Part shown: positions 51,318-60,765 of the stretch, piece by piece
Position numbering within the stretch: position 1 is the first letter of the stretch
How the letters are laid out: each line of letters begins with the position of its first letter
Assembly: GCA_001874325.1 (NCBI GenBank)
Contig: MPCW01000003.1
Location: 159,033 to 223,032, forward strand
Direction of reading: 5' to 3'
Length of the DNA stretch: 64,000 nucleotides
Origin: Flavobacterium sp. MedPE-SWcel
GTDB lineage: Bacteria > Bacteroidota > Bacteroidia > Flavobacteriales > Flavobacteriaceae
The notes under the pieces: model-generated
The model's database searches: none
What the model was told of the DNA's origin: nothing
What the model saw: the letters and a program-made list of their open reading frames with translations, nothing else
Position numbers and translations under genes: made by a program

Positions 51318-51806
51318 TTAATTATTTTTAATCCATGTTTGAAAAGTAAAGTCTAGTTTATGTTTCTCGTCTTTTGAGTGATACTCCTCTTTGGTAAGCT
51401 GCCATTTGATTGTGTCAATTTCAGGGAAGTATGCGTCAGCATCTGTAGTAGTGTGTACACGGGTAAGCTCTATTTTGTCGGCTTTATCAATAGCTTGTTT
51501 GTATATCTCGCCACCACCTATAATAAAAACCTCGTCGTCGTTATTACAAACAGCAAGAGCTTCGTCTAGACTGTGTACTATTGTACAGCCGTCGTAAGTG
51601 TAATCTTTTTGTCGTGTAATAACAATGTTGGTACGTTTAGGCAAAGGACCATTCATGCTTTCAAGGGTTTTGCGCCCCATAATAATAGCATGTCCTGTAG
51701 TCAGTTTTTTAAAGTGCTTAAAATCATCAGGTAAATGCCAAACCATTTTATTGTCTTTACCAAGAGCATTGTTTTCGGCAGCAGCAGCAATAAGCGTAAT
51801 AGTCAT
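51318..51806 (-). CDS. folA: dihydrofolate reductase
   Basis: Reduces dihydrofolate to tetrahydrofolate with NADPH, regenerating the cofactor used by thymidylate synthase. The 162-residue length is typical. Motifs: IAAAAENNALGKDNKMVWHL, PDDFKHFKKLT (Asp27 equivalent in the active site), IIMGRKTLESM, and VFIIGGGEIYKQAI. Its ATG shares one base with the stop of the 2TM gene (TAATG), and thyA lies just upstream, so synthesis of thymidylate and recycling of folate are coupled in one transcript. Confidence 0.97.
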   Translation of the reverse strand: MTITLIAAAAENNALGKDNKMVWHLPDDFKHFKKLTTGHAIIMGRKTLESMNGPLPKRTNIVITRQKDYTYDGCTIVHSLDEALAVCNNDDEVFIIGGGEIYKQAIDKADKIELTRVHTTTDADAYFPEIDTIKWQLTKEEYHSKDEKHKLDFTFQTWIKNN

Positions 51807-52147
51807 TATGTTGTAGTAGTGTCGTTAGTGTTGTCTAATTTTTTTTCAAGCTGATTAATGCGACGTTGTTGTCGTGCTACTAGCTTTTCTATTTGTTCTT
51901 GTTCCCAGTCTTTGTTAATAAAGCTTTCGGTAACAAATATTTTTATAAAGTGGAGTATAAATAAAAATCCCCATGCAGTAATAGCCCAAAGGTACCAATC
52001 GTGGTCTGGGTTTACATTGAGAAGTTTATTAATGATAAAAAGAAAAATACTACCTACAAAAAAGAGGATAAAGTGAAAGTATACACGCTTTTTTTGCTTT
52101 ACACGTTTTCGGGCATACTCATATAGTTCTTTTTGGTCTTTCTCCAT
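51806..52147 (-). CDS. 2TM-domain membrane protein
   Basis: A 113-residue protein with two closely spaced helices (about 22-41 and 51-71) and a charged C-terminal coiled coil (WEQEQIEKLVARQQRRINQL), the form of the 2TM domain family common in Bacteroidota and often next to regulatory genes. Function unknown. It sits between thyA and folA and overlaps folA by one base. Confidence 0.85.
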   Translation of the reverse strand: MEKDQKELYEYARKRVKQKKRVYFHFILFFVGSIFLFIINKLLNVNPDHDWYLWAITAWGFLFILHFIKIFVTESFINKDWEQEQIEKLVARQQRRINQLEKKLDNTNDTTTT

Positions 52148-52185
52148 GTCCTATTATTTTTACTAAATAAAGGTAATGAAAAATA

Positions 52186-53010
52186 CTATACAGCTACAGC
52201 TCCTTTTATGTGTGGATGCGGGTCGTAATTTTCTAACGTAAAATCTTCAAATTTAAAGTCGAAAATATCTTTTACATCAGGGTTTAATACCATTTTAGGT
52301 AATGGCTTTGGCTCACGACTAAGCTGTAGGTTTAATTGATCGATGTGATTGTTATAGATATGTGCATCTCCAAAAGTGTGAATAAAGTCACCAGCTTCAA
52401 GTCCGCAAACCTGTGCAATCATCATAGTAAGTAATGCGTAAGAAGCGATGTTAAACGGTACTCCTAGAAAGATATCGGCGCTACGCTGATATAGTTGACA
52501 AGATAACTTACCATCGTTTACATAAAATTGGAAGAATGCATGGCAGGGCGGAAGTGCTACTTTACCTTCGGCTACATTATCGCTAAACGATTTTGAAGTG
52601 TCAGGTAATACACTAGGGTTCCATGCCGAGATAACCATACGGCGGCTATTTGGGTTAGTTTTTAAAGTTTCTATTAGCTCAGTAATCTGATCTATTTCTT
52701 TACTATCCCAATTGCGCCATTGGTGCCCATAAACAGGGCCAAGGTTGCCATCTTCATCAGCCCAATCATCCCATATTTTTACGCCGTTATCTTTTAGGTA
52801 ACCAATGTTAGTGTCGCCTTTAAGAAACCAAAGCAGTTCGTGTATAATCGATTTTAAGTGTAACTTTTTAGTAGTAACTAGGGGGAACCCTTCACTAAGA
52901 TCAAAACGCATTTGATAGCCAAAAACACTAATTGTTCCTGTACCAGTTCGGTCGCCTTTTTGGTTACCATTATCTAAAACATGTTTTACTAAATCGTGAT
53001 ACTGCTTCAT
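52186..53010 (-). CDS. thyA: thymidylate synthase
   Basis: Converts dUMP to dTMP using methylene-tetrahydrofolate. The 274-residue protein has all ThyA motifs: [51 protein letters not shown] with the catalytic Cys156, [18 protein letters not shown], and the C-terminal [10 protein letters not shown]. It is 38 bases before the 2TM gene and heads the thyA-2TM-folA group. Confidence 0.98.
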   Translation of the reverse strand: MKQYHDLVKHVLDNGNQKGDRTGTGTISVFGYQMRFDLSEGFPLVTTKKLHLKSIIHELLWFLKGDTNIGYLKDNGVKIWDDWADEDGNLGPVYGHQWRNWDSKEIDQITELIETLKTNPNSRRMVISAWNPSVLPDTSKSFSDNVAEGKVALPPCHAFFQFYVNDGKLSCQLYQRSADIFLGVPFNIASYALLTMMIAQVCGLEAGDFIHTFGDAHIYNNHIDQLNLQLSREPKPLPKMVLNPDVKDIFDFKFEDFTLENYDPHPHIKGAVAV

Positions 53011-53071
53011 CTTTCTTCTTGTATTTAGAAATTTAGTTGGCTGTAATTATTGTGCTTAAATCGAAAGAGTA

Positions 53072-53689
53072 TTAACTCTCTCTCTTTGATATTTCATCAC
53101 GAATTTTAGCAGCCTTTTCGTAGTCTTCATTTTGTACTGCGCCCTCTAGCATGTCATTTAGTTCTTGCAAGCTATATTGTGAGTATCCTTCGCCAGAAAC
53201 AGTTTCTATACCAAACGTTTGTGGTTCTGATAATACATCATCAACCTCTGCTTCCTCATCTTCGTTATCAGGTTTTAGGTTGAGGTAAATACCTGCTTTA
53301 TCAAGAATGTTTTTGTAAGTAAAAATAGGAGCATTAAATCGTAATGCTAATGCAATAGCGTCAGAGGTGCGTGCATCTATAATTTCTTCAATTTTATCTC
53401 TTTCACAAATAACGCTCGAAAAGAAAACACCGTCTACTAGTTTATGTATTATAACTTGCTTAACTATAATATCAAAACGGTCGGCAAAATTTTTAAAAAG
53501 GTCGTGTGTTAGCGGTCTAGGCGGTTTAATCTCTTTTTCAAGAGCAATAGCTATTGATTGGGCTTCAAAAGCACCAATAACAATAGGTAGTTTTCGTTCT
53601 CCATCCACTTCATTAAGGATTAGTGCATATGCGCCATTTTGTGTTTGGCTATATGAAATCCCCTTTATCGTTAGTTTTACTAAGCTCAT
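53072..53689 (-). CDS. bifunctional nuclease family protein (DUF151) with UVR motif
   Basis: A 205-residue protein with an N-terminal DUF151 domain (LPIVIGAFEAQSIAIALE, IDARTSDAIALALRFNAPI), whose plant and bacterial members cut DNA and RNA in vitro. After an acidic linker (DNEDEEAEVDDV) there is a C-terminal UVR motif (LNDMLEGAVQNEDYEKAAKI), the UvrB/UvrC interaction helix. This pairing is common in Bacteroidota. It lies 61 bases upstream of thyA and downstream of the etf terminator. Confidence 0.92.
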   Translation of the reverse strand: MSLVKLTIKGISYSQTQNGAYALILNEVDGERKLPIVIGAFEAQSIAIALEKEIKPPRPLTHDLFKNFADRFDIIVKQVIIHKLVDGVFFSSVICERDKIEEIIDARTSDAIALALRFNAPIFTYKNILDKAGIYLNLKPDNEDEEAEVDDVLSEPQTFGIETVSGEGYSQYSLQELNDMLEGAVQNEDYEKAAKIRDEISKRES

Positions 53690-53711
53690 AATAATCTTCG
53701 ACTATAACTGA

Positions 53712-53762
53712 AAAAAGGCTATCCTAACAAAGATAAAGCATCCTTGCTGGGATAGCCCTTTT
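53712..53762 (-). terminator. Rho-independent terminator after etfA
   Basis: GGCTATCC and GGATAGCC pair across a 25-base loop that itself contains a small AGCA/TGCT stem; a T-run follows on the minus strand. It separates the etf operon from the nuclease gene. Confidence 0.75.
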
Positions 53763-53785
53763 ATTGGGCACAATTTATAATAAAA

Positions 53786-54754
53786 TTATGAGTTATTTGC
53801 TTTAAACTCTTTTAATTTTTCGTTCAGTTTAGGTAGTATTTCAAATGCATCACCTACAATTCCGTAGTCAGCAACTTTAAAGAAAGGAGCCTCAGCATCT
53901 GTGTTTATAACTACTTTTACTTTAGATGAGTTAATACCTGCAATGTGCTGTATTGCGCCAGATATACCTACTGCAATATACAGGTTAGCAGCTACTGGCT
54001 TACCAGTTTGACCAACGTGCTCACTGTGAGGTCTCCATCCAAGATCTGATACTGGCTTAGAGCAAGCTGTTGCTGCACCTAATGTTGTAGCAAGATCTTC
54101 GATCATGTTCCAGTTTTCAGGCCCTTTAAGACCACGACCACCAGATACTACTATCTCAGCATCTGCAATAGTTACTGTTCCTGTTACTTTCTCTACAGAC
54201 TCTACTTTTACGTTAAAGTCACCGTCGTTTAAAGATGGTGAAAAATCTTCGGTAGTAGGGCTAGAAGCCGATTCTACAAGTCCGAAAGAATTTTTACTAA
54301 TACCTAGTACTTTTACGTCAGTATTTATTTCTGTAATGTTGAATGCTTTGTTAGAAAAAGCGTTTCTTTTTACACGGAAAGGAGAAATACTTTCTGGTAA
54401 TGCAACTACGTTAGAAGCATAACCTGCATCTAGTGCTACAGCCACAAGTGGAGCAGCATATAAGCTATCTGTAGTTGTAGAGAATAATACAACTTTAGCA
54501 TCTTCTTTTTGTGCAGCTTGTTTAATTACGTCAGCATAAGCTTTAGCGTTAAACGAGCTAAGTTTGTCAGAGTTTACAGTTAGTACTTTGTCTACACCAT
54601 AGTTTCCAAGCGCTGAAGTGTCAGTTGTGTTGAATGCTATTGCAGTTACTGTTGTACCACTTTCTGTTGCTATTTTTTTTGCGTATGAAGCAAGTTCAAA
54701 GGCTGTTTTTTTAAATTTCCCTTCGCTTGACTCAGCATATATTAGAATTGACAT
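53786..54754 (-). CDS. etfA: electron transfer flavoprotein alpha subunit
   Basis: EtfA holds the FAD of the heterodimer that collects electrons from acyl-CoA and amino-acid dehydrogenases and passes them to ETF-quinone oxidoreductase. The 322-residue protein has the N-terminal adenine-nucleotide-like domain and the FAD domain: VSGGRGLKGPENWNMIEDLA, RPHSEHVGQTGKPVAANLYI, AVGISGAIQHIAGI and INTDAEAPFFKVADYGIVGD. It is 33 bases after etfB. Confidence 0.97.
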   Translation of the reverse strand: MSILIYAESSEGKFKKTAFELASYAKKIATESGTTVTAIAFNTTDTSALGNYGVDKVLTVNSDKLSSFNAKAYADVIKQAAQKEDAKVVLFSTTTDSLYAAPLVAVALDAGYASNVVALPESISPFRVKRNAFSNKAFNITEINTDVKVLGISKNSFGLVESASSPTTEDFSPSLNDGDFNVKVESVEKVTGTVTIADAEIVVSGGRGLKGPENWNMIEDLATTLGAATACSKPVSDLGWRPHSEHVGQTGKPVAANLYIAVGISGAIQHIAGINSSKVKVVINTDAEAPFFKVADYGIVGDAFEILPKLNEKLKEFKANNS

Positions 54755-54787
54755 GTCTTTTTAATTTGAAAAATTTGAATGAATGAT

Positions 54788-55534
54788 TTAAATTACCTTA
54801 GCTTCGTTATGTAGTAAGTTAACTAGTTCGTCAAGATTATCTGCATCTACTAGTTTTACTGCTGACTTAGGTGCTGGTTTTTCAAACTTTACAGCTTGAG
54901 TGCTGTTGTCTGCAGCTACTGCTTCTACTATATTAAGCTTCTTTTGTCTAGCCATCATAATACCTCTCATGTTAGGTATTTTAAGATCTTTTTCTTCAAC
55001 AAGCCCTTTTTGTCCACCAATTACAAGTGGTAACTTAGCGCTAAGTATTTCTTTACCTCCATCTATCTCTCTAGCAGCTTTAGCATCAGTACCGTCAACG
55101 TCTAGGTTGATACAAGAGTTAACAAAGTCATATCCTAATAATGCAGATAGCATACCAGGTACCATACCTCCGTTATAGTCTAATGATTCTTTACCAGCAA
55201 TTATAAGGTCATAACCACCGCTTTTTGCAACTTCAGCAATTTGTTTTGCAACAAACATACCGTCAGTAGGGTTAGCGTTAATTCTTATAGCTTCATCAGC
55301 ACCAATTGCAAGTGCTTTTCTTAATGTTGCTTCAGAGTCTGGGCCACCTACGTTAACAACTGTTACGTTAGCTCCTTGCTTTTCTTTAAACCAAATAGCT
55401 CTAGTAAGACCAAATTCATCGTTAGGATTGATTACAAACTGCACACCATTGGTGTCAAACTCACTGTCGCCGTTTGTAAAGTTGATTTTTGAAGTAGTAT
55501 CAGGCACGTGGCTGATGCAAACTAATATTTTCAT
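54788..55534 (-). CDS. etfB: electron transfer flavoprotein beta subunit
   Basis: EtfB is the partner of EtfA and binds AMP in canonical ETFs. The 248-residue protein carries MKILVCISHVPDTTSKINF, FVINPNDEFGLTRAIWFKEK, ALAIGADEAIRI, DLIIAGKESLDYNGGMVPGM and LPLVIGGQKGLVEEKDLKIP. The 211-base gap upstream holds a cluster of TTTCG/CGAAA half-sites (55563-55594) that may be an operator. It is the first gene of the etfBA operon. Confidence 0.97.
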   Translation of the reverse strand: MKILVCISHVPDTTSKINFTNGDSEFDTNGVQFVINPNDEFGLTRAIWFKEKQGANVTVVNVGGPDSEATLRKALAIGADEAIRINANPTDGMFVAKQIAEVAKSGGYDLIIAGKESLDYNGGMVPGMLSALLGYDFVNSCINLDVDGTDAKAAREIDGGKEILSAKLPLVIGGQKGLVEEKDLKIPNMRGIMMARQKKLNIVEAVAADNSTQAVKFEKPAPKSAVKLVDADNLDELVNLLHNEAKVI

Positions 55535-55562
55535 TTTTATAAAGTTATAGGAGTTTATTATT

Positions 55563-55594
55563 TTTCGTTACGAAATTACTAAATTATTTCGAAT
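55563..55594. promoter_or_regulatory. possible operator upstream of etfBA
   Basis: TTTCG-TTA-CGAAA is a perfect palindrome (55563-55575), followed 11 bases later by another TTTCGAA element (55587-55594). They lie 29-60 bases before the etfB ATG, a natural place for a fatty-acid-responsive TetR or GntR-type repressor to bind. The regulator is not in the window. Confidence 0.4.
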
Positions 55595-55745
55595 TAAAAA
55601 TTTATGCACGCATATCAAATTAAATAAATTTAAGAAAACCTAATTAATACTGCATGTACGGCAAAAAAAACACTTGAAATTAATTGTTTGTTGTGATATT
55701 CGTAATATTATTAATTTAAGAAATTCTTTATAAGGAATATAAAGG

Positions 55746-56417
55746 TTAGTTTTCAGAAGGAACCTTATATTGAATGTATACTTCTAATAGTTTCACGATG
55801 TCCTTGATTTTGAATTCCTTATTTTGAATACGTTTCACAAGTTCGGGTGAATCTTTAAAATAATGAGCAGTATGTTTTCTAAATCTTCTTTCTGTACCAA
55901 ATACGTGTGCTCCATAGTTAAAAGCGCCTATTAGAGTAGGGTTTTCTTCGTTTTGTCGTTTAAGTGAGAGGTTGACTGAAGCCCAAGTGCCACCATCTGA
56001 TATTTTTGTTATTAAATGATCTCTATTGTTAATGGAATATGTGTCTCCTGAGTAGTAATAGCTGATTATAGGATTAGAAAACACAACTAAAAACCAATGT
56101 TTTTTCTTAGGAGTACGGCTTTTAATATTTTCCTTTGAACCGTACAACATTGTTCGTTTTCTTCGTTCAAAAAGATATTCATTGCCAGAATCTGTATAGT
56201 ATATGATTTGATCGATTTTGTTGAACTTATACTTTGTCTTTTTGCCTTTTTTTGTTTCTTGAAATTTTATAGAATTGTCAAAAGTTTTATTGGAAGGAAG
56301 TTCGGCGTATCCTTCTTTAATGGTTTTGTCTAAGAATAATATTTTGGCTTTATAGTAATCTTTAGCAGTAACGGTTAAAGCTGTAAATAATAATAGAAGG
56401 GTAATGATATTTTTCAT
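55746..56417 (-). CDS. secreted protein of unknown function
   Basis: A 223-residue protein with a signal peptide (MKNIITLLLLFTALTVTAKD). The mature protein begins with beta-rich segments (YKAKILFLDKTIKEGYAELP, then YKFNKIDQIIYYTDSGNEYL) that resemble the small beta-domains found in many Bacteroidota periplasmic proteins. The C-terminal part is helical and basic (RKHTAHYFKDSPELVKRIQN). No known catalytic motif. It is alone, between the divergent pdhB-like gene and the etf genes. Confidence 0.72.
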   Translation of the reverse strand: MKNIITLLLLFTALTVTAKDYYKAKILFLDKTIKEGYAELPSNKTFDNSIKFQETKKGKKTKYKFNKIDQIIYYTDSGNEYLFERRKRTMLYGSKENIKSRTPKKKHWFLVVFSNPIISYYYSGDTYSINNRDHLITKISDGGTWASVNLSLKRQNEENPTLIGAFNYGAHVFGTERRFRKHTAHYFKDSPELVKRIQNKEFKIKDIVKLLEVYIQYKVPSEN

Positions 56418-56638
56418 GGGGTGTTTTTTAGTTTTAAGGTCAAAAGTATGGTTTTTTAGACATGAACATATCGGTTTTTTTGATGATTTTAGTAGTCTGT
56501 ACTAGTTTTTAGAGTTTATCTTTTATCTTAAACGTTTTCGTAAGGTGTGATTTTCTTTAAAAGCGATTTAAAAAGTATAAAATAATAATTTAAATCTGTA
56601 TTTTTGCTCTTCATTTTTAATACCGAAAACGTACTTAT

Positions 56639-57616
56639 ATGAGAACGATACAATTCAGAGAAGCCATTTGTGAGGCTATGAGCGAAGAAATGCGCAACGA
56701 TGAAACCATATATTTAATGGGTGAAGAGGTTGCTGAATATAATGGCGCCTATAAAGCATCAAAAGGTATGCTTGATGAGTTTGGTCCAAAAAGAGTTATT
56801 GATACTCCTATTGCCGAGCTTGGTTTTGCTGGTATAGCAGTAGGTTCTGCTATGAACGGTAATAGACCTATAGTAGAGTACATGACATTTAACTTCTCTT
56901 TAGTAGGTATAGATCAAATTATAAATAATGCTGCAAAGATGCGTCAGATGTCTGGTGGGCAATTCCCAATGCCAATGGTGTTTCGTGGACCTACAGCCTC
57001 AGCAGGGCAGTTAGGAGCAACGCACTCACAAGCTTTTGAAAACTGGTTTGCAAATACACCAGGTTTAAAAGTAGTTGTACCATCTAATGTGTATGACGCA
57101 AAAGGACTACTTAAATCGGCTATTCGCGATAATGACCCTGTAATATTTATGGAGTCAGAACAGATGTATGGTGATAAAGGTGAAGTTCCAGAAGGAGAAT
57201 ACACATTACCACTAGGTGTTGCCGATATAAAAAGAGAAGGTACAGATGTTACTATAGTATCTTTTGGTAAAATAATAAAAGAGGCTTATAAGGCAGCTGA
57301 TGAATTAGCTAAAGAAGGTATAAGCTGTGAAATAGTAGATTTAAGAACTGTTCGTCCGTTAGATCATGATACAATTCTTAATTCTGTTAAAAAAACAAAC
57401 AGACTTGTAGTATTAGAAGAGGCTTGGCCTTTTGCTAGTATAGCGTCAGAGATTACTTATATAGTTCAAGAAAAAGCATTCGATTATCTTGATGCACCTA
57501 TACAACGTATTACTACTGCTGATACTCCTGCACCATACTCTCCAGTATTACTTAAAGAGTGGATACCTAATGCGGATGATGTAATTAAGGCAGTTAGAAA
57601 AGTTGCTTATAAATAA
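56639..57616 (+). CDS. pdhB: pyruvate dehydrogenase complex E1 component, beta subunit
   Basis: With the alpha subunit it decarboxylates pyruvate using thiamine diphosphate. The 325-residue protein has transketolase-type motifs: FREAICEAMSEEMRNDETIY, LMGEEVAEYNGAYKASKGML, GFAGIAVGSAMNGNRPIVEY, HSQAFENWFANTPGLKVVVP and, in the C-terminal domain, SCEIVDLRTVRPLDHDTILN. A 2-oxoisovalerate E1 beta is possible, but the sequence fits pyruvate E1 beta better. A -7 box TATTTTTG (56599-56606) lies 33 bases upstream. The alpha subunit and E2 genes are not in the window. Confidence 0.92.
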   Translation: MRTIQFREAICEAMSEEMRNDETIYLMGEEVAEYNGAYKASKGMLDEFGPKRVIDTPIAELGFAGIAVGSAMNGNRPIVEYMTFNFSLVGIDQIINNAAKMRQMSGGQFPMPMVFRGPTASAGQLGATHSQAFENWFANTPGLKVVVPSNVYDAKGLLKSAIRDNDPVIFMESEQMYGDKGEVPEGEYTLPLGVADIKREGTDVTIVSFGKIIKEAYKAADELAKEGISCEIVDLRTVRPLDHDTILNSVKKTNRLVVLEEAWPFASIASEITYIVQEKAFDYLDAPIQRITTADTPAPYSPVLLKEWIPNADDVIKAVRKVAYK

Positions 57617-57639
57617 CAAAAATAAAACTACTATATTTG

Positions 57640-57671
57640 AAACTTCATCATACTATTATGATGAAGTTTTT
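57640..57671 (+). terminator. Rho-independent terminator after pdhB
   Basis: AAACTTCATCAT and ATGATGAAGTTT form a 12-bp perfect stem with a 6-base loop and a T-run. Confidence 0.88.
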
Positions 57672-57685
57672 GTTTATATGCATAT

Positions 57686-60178
57686 ATGAAAGATAAGATA
57701 TTATATTTAGGATTTTTTCTCTTGCTTTCGTTGTCCTTTTTTGGGCAAACAAAAGTGAGTGGAGTGGTGTTAGATAATACTAACTACCCTATACCTTATG
57801 CTAACGTTTACTTTAAGAATTCTAGCGAGGGTGTTATTACAGATGAAAATGGAAAATTTTACTTAGAATCAAAGAATAAGTACAATACATTGCTAGTTTC
57901 TTTTGTAGGTTTCACGCCTAAAGAGGTAGAGCTTAAAAAGTCAGTTACTTATAATCTAAAAGTAACTCTTCAAGATGGGCAAGAGCTTAAAGAGCTTGTG
58001 ATGTACTCTGGTAAAACATCAAAGAAAAATAATCCAGCCATAGATATATTGAGAAAGATATGGGAGCGTCGCCGTAAGAACGGATTACGTATGTTTGACC
58101 AATATCAGTACGATCAATATGAAAAGGTCGAGTTTGATATGAATAGCATAGATAGTGCTTTTATGGCAAGTAAAATATTTAGAGGTATGGAGTTTATATT
58201 TAACCATGTAGATACCTCTAGTGTTACTGGTAAAACCTACTTACCAATATTTATAAACGAAAGTCTTGCTGAGGTGTATGGAGATAATACTACCAATAGT
58301 AAGAAAGAAATACAACAGGCAAATAAAAATTCAGGATTTAGTAATAACCAGCAAATTATAGCCTTTGTAAAAGACCTATATGCCGATTATGATATCTATA
58401 ATAACTACTTAAAGTTTTTTGATAAAGATTTTGTTAGCCCACTATCACGTACAGGTATAAATGTGTATAACTATGTGTTGCACGATAGTACTTATATAGA
58501 GGACAAGTGGTGTTATAATATAGTGTTCTATCCACGTCGTAAAAATGAGTTAACCTTTAAAGGTAATTTTTGGGTAAACGATACTACCTATGCCATTAAA
58601 AAAATAAGTATGGCAGCCAGTAAAGGGGCTAATATTAACTGGGTAAAAGATGTTTATATAGAACAAGAATTTGATGTGCTTAATGACTCAGTATTCTTAT
58701 TGAAGCGTGATCACATGATGTCTGATTTTGCATTGCGTAAAAAAGAAGAATCTAAAGGTGTTTATGGAAAAAGAACAACGCTTTATCGTAATTACAAATT
58801 TGATATAGAAAAGCCAAAAGGTTTTTATGCTAAAGAAGTTAATTATTATAACGATTCAATACATCAACGATCTGAGGAATATTGGGCAGAGAATCGTTTT
58901 GAATCATTAAATAAAGATGAAAAGGCTGTTTATAAAATGTTAGATACATTAAAAACGGTGCCTAAGTTTAAAAGAATGTATAGCCTTGTAGCTACATTGG
59001 GTAGTGGTTATTATCAAAGAGGTAATTTTGATTATGGTCCTATCTTCTCAACATTTGGGTATAATGATGTAGAGGGAGCTAGGTTGCGAACAGGTGGACG
59101 TACATTTTTTGGACAAAATGACCCTTGGCGTATAGAAGGTTATACGGCTTATGGATTTAAAGACAATCAATTTAAGTATGGGTTGTCCGGTAAATGGATG
59201 GTCGATAAAAAGAAACGAGTTATACTTGCAGGGGGTACTCGACGCGATGTAGAGCAGATAGGGGTTAGCCTTACAGGATCTACAGACGTGTTGGGTAGAA
59301 GTTTTGCTTCATCAGCATTATTTGCAAGTGGAGATAATAGTAAGCTTACCTCAGTAAACTTTACTAACTTTTCTGTAGAGATAGAGCCTGTTAAAAATGT
59401 TGTTTTTAGGGCAAATGCATCCTATCGTACTTTAAAGTCGGCATCACCTACTTTCCAGATGGATTACTTTATAGATCCTAATGATCAATCTAAAGGTACA
59501 AAAGGGCACCTTAGGCAGTATGAATATGGCTTATTGGTAGATTATACACCAGGTAGAAGAACAATAGGGTATGGAGTAGAGCGATCAGATGTCGATTCAG
59601 ATGATTATGCTAGGTTATATCTTAATTTTTCACATGGTATTAAAGGTGATTTCGGAAGTGATTTTGATTATAAAAAGTTACAATTTTTCTATAGACAACC
59701 AATACTTATAGGTGGTTTTGGGCTATTTTCTACTACGCTTGAAGCTGGTAAAATATTTGGAGAAGTACCACTGGGGCTTATGGGAGTAATACCAGGTAAC
59801 CAGTCTTATTTTATTATACCTAATACCTATAACTTGATGAACTATTATGAGTTTGTGGCAGATGAATATGTATCGCTACACCTTGAGCATAATTTTAATG
59901 GTAAGTTGTTTTCTAGAATTCCTTATTTAAGAGATTTAAATTTGAGAGAAATAGTAGGTATAAAAGGAGTATATGGTACAGTGTCTGACGAAAATAGAAG
60001 ACTTAATGCATCTAGTGTTGCATATAGAGCACCAGAAGATGTGTACTGGGAGTATCATGCAGGTATAGGGAATATATTTAGAGTATTCCGTATTGATTTT
60101 GCATGGAGAGGAAACTATTTAAATCTTCCTGATGCTAATAAATTTACGGTTAAAGGAGTGTTTGGCTTCCATTTCTAG
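57686..60178 (+). CDS. DUF5686 outer-membrane protein with carboxypeptidase-like regulatory domain
   Basis: An 830-residue protein with a signal peptide (ILYLGFFLLLSLSFFGQ) and an N-terminal CarboxypepD_reg-like beta-sandwich (residues about 22-105: VSGVVLDNTNYPIPYANVYF, ITDENGKFYLES). The remaining 700 residues match the DUF5686 pattern, with a helical/beta middle and a probable C-terminal outer-membrane barrel ending KFTVKGVFGFHF. Such proteins look like TonB-independent relatives of SusC-type barrels; their function is unknown. A -7 element TATATTTG occurs at 57632-57639 inside the pdhB terminator region. Confidence 0.88.
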   Translation: MKDKILYLGFFLLLSLSFFGQTKVSGVVLDNTNYPIPYANVYFKNSSEGVITDENGKFYLESKNKYNTLLVSFVGFTPKEVELKKSVTYNLKVTLQDGQELKELVMYSGKTSKKNNPAIDILRKIWERRRKNGLRMFDQYQYDQYEKVEFDMNSIDSAFMASKIFRGMEFIFNHVDTSSVTGKTYLPIFINESLAEVYGDNTTNSKKEIQQANKNSGFSNNQQIIAFVKDLYADYDIYNNYLKFFDKDFVSPLSRTGINVYNYVLHDSTYIEDKWCYNIVFYPRRKNELTFKGNFWVNDTTYAIKKISMAASKGANINWVKDVYIEQEFDVLNDSVFLLKRDHMMSDFALRKKEESKGVYGKRTTLYRNYKFDIEKPKGFYAKEVNYYNDSIHQRSEEYWAENRFESLNKDEKAVYKMLDTLKTVPKFKRMYSLVATLGSGYYQRGNFDYGPIFSTFGYNDVEGARLRTGGRTFFGQNDPWRIEGYTAYGFKDNQFKYGLSGKWMVDKKKRVILAGGTRRDVEQIGVSLTGSTDVLGRSFASSALFASGDNSKLTSVNFTNFSVEIEPVKNVVFRANASYRTLKSASPTFQMDYFIDPNDQSKGTKGHLRQYEYGLLVDYTPGRRTIGYGVERSDVDSDDYARLYLNFSHGIKGDFGSDFDYKKLQFFYRQPILIGGFGLFSTTLEAGKIFGEVPLGLMGVIPGNQSYFIIPNTYNLMNYYEFVADEYVSLHLEHNFNGKLFSRIPYLRDLNLREIVGIKGVYGTVSDENRRLNASSVAYRAPEDVYWEYHAGIGNIFRVFRIDFAWRGNYLNLPDANKFTVKGVFGFHF

Positions 60179-60221
60179 AAAAAGGCTTATTTTCGTAACA
60201 CAAATTATTTAATTAATACTT

Positions 60222-60728
60222 ATGAAATCGATTATTGCATCCCTATTTGTAGGGTTATTACTTATATCTTGTAAAGATGCTAAAAAAGAAGAATCTCAGC
60301 CTATTGTAGATGAAATTACGGCTGTTGCTGTAGGGACAGTAATTAGTGGAGATTTTGAAATTACAGACCCTGAAGCTCTTGAAGTAAAATGGGAGAAGGC
60401 ACTTACAGCTGAAAAAGGTAAAGAGATAGAATTAGAAGGTTTTGAGATTATAACAGGAAAAGTAGATAATAATTCTAGTGAAGAGTATTACATGATTATA
60501 TCTCGAACTAACGAGGGTAATATAATGGTAGCAGCATTATTAGATTTAAGAGACGGTGAGTTTTTCTTTAAATCTGTAGTAGAAGGAGAGCACATTATGG
60601 TAATGTGTGAAGATGAAGGATACTGTGAGCAAGAAGGTTGTTTGCCTATAGTTAATGTAAGAAATGATAAACAACAAATAGATTGTAGCTGTAGAGAATG
60701 CTCTAAAGAAGAAAAGAAAATAAAGTAA
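60222..60728 (+). CDS. lipoprotein with a six-cysteine C-terminal cluster
   Basis: A 168-residue predicted lipoprotein: MKSIIASLFVGLLLISC with lipobox Cys17, followed by an acidic linker. The middle is a beta-rich domain (GKEIELEGFEIITGKVDNNS, EYYMIISRTNEGNIMVAALL). The C-terminus holds six cysteines in the pattern C-x5-C-x4-C-x14-C-x-C-x2-C (MCEDEGYCEQEGC, then DCSCREC), which suggests a metal site or disulfide knot. It is 43 bases after the DUF5686 gene. I recognise no family. Confidence 0.75.
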   Translation: MKSIIASLFVGLLLISCKDAKKEESQPIVDEITAVAVGTVISGDFEITDPEALEVKWEKALTAEKGKEIELEGFEIITGKVDNNSSEEYYMIISRTNEGNIMVAALLDLRDGEFFFKSVVEGEHIMVMCEDEGYCEQEGCLPIVNVRNDKQQIDCSCRECSKEEKKIK

Positions 60729-60765
60729 TATTTACTACTTCTATAAAATATGAATACCGATTATT

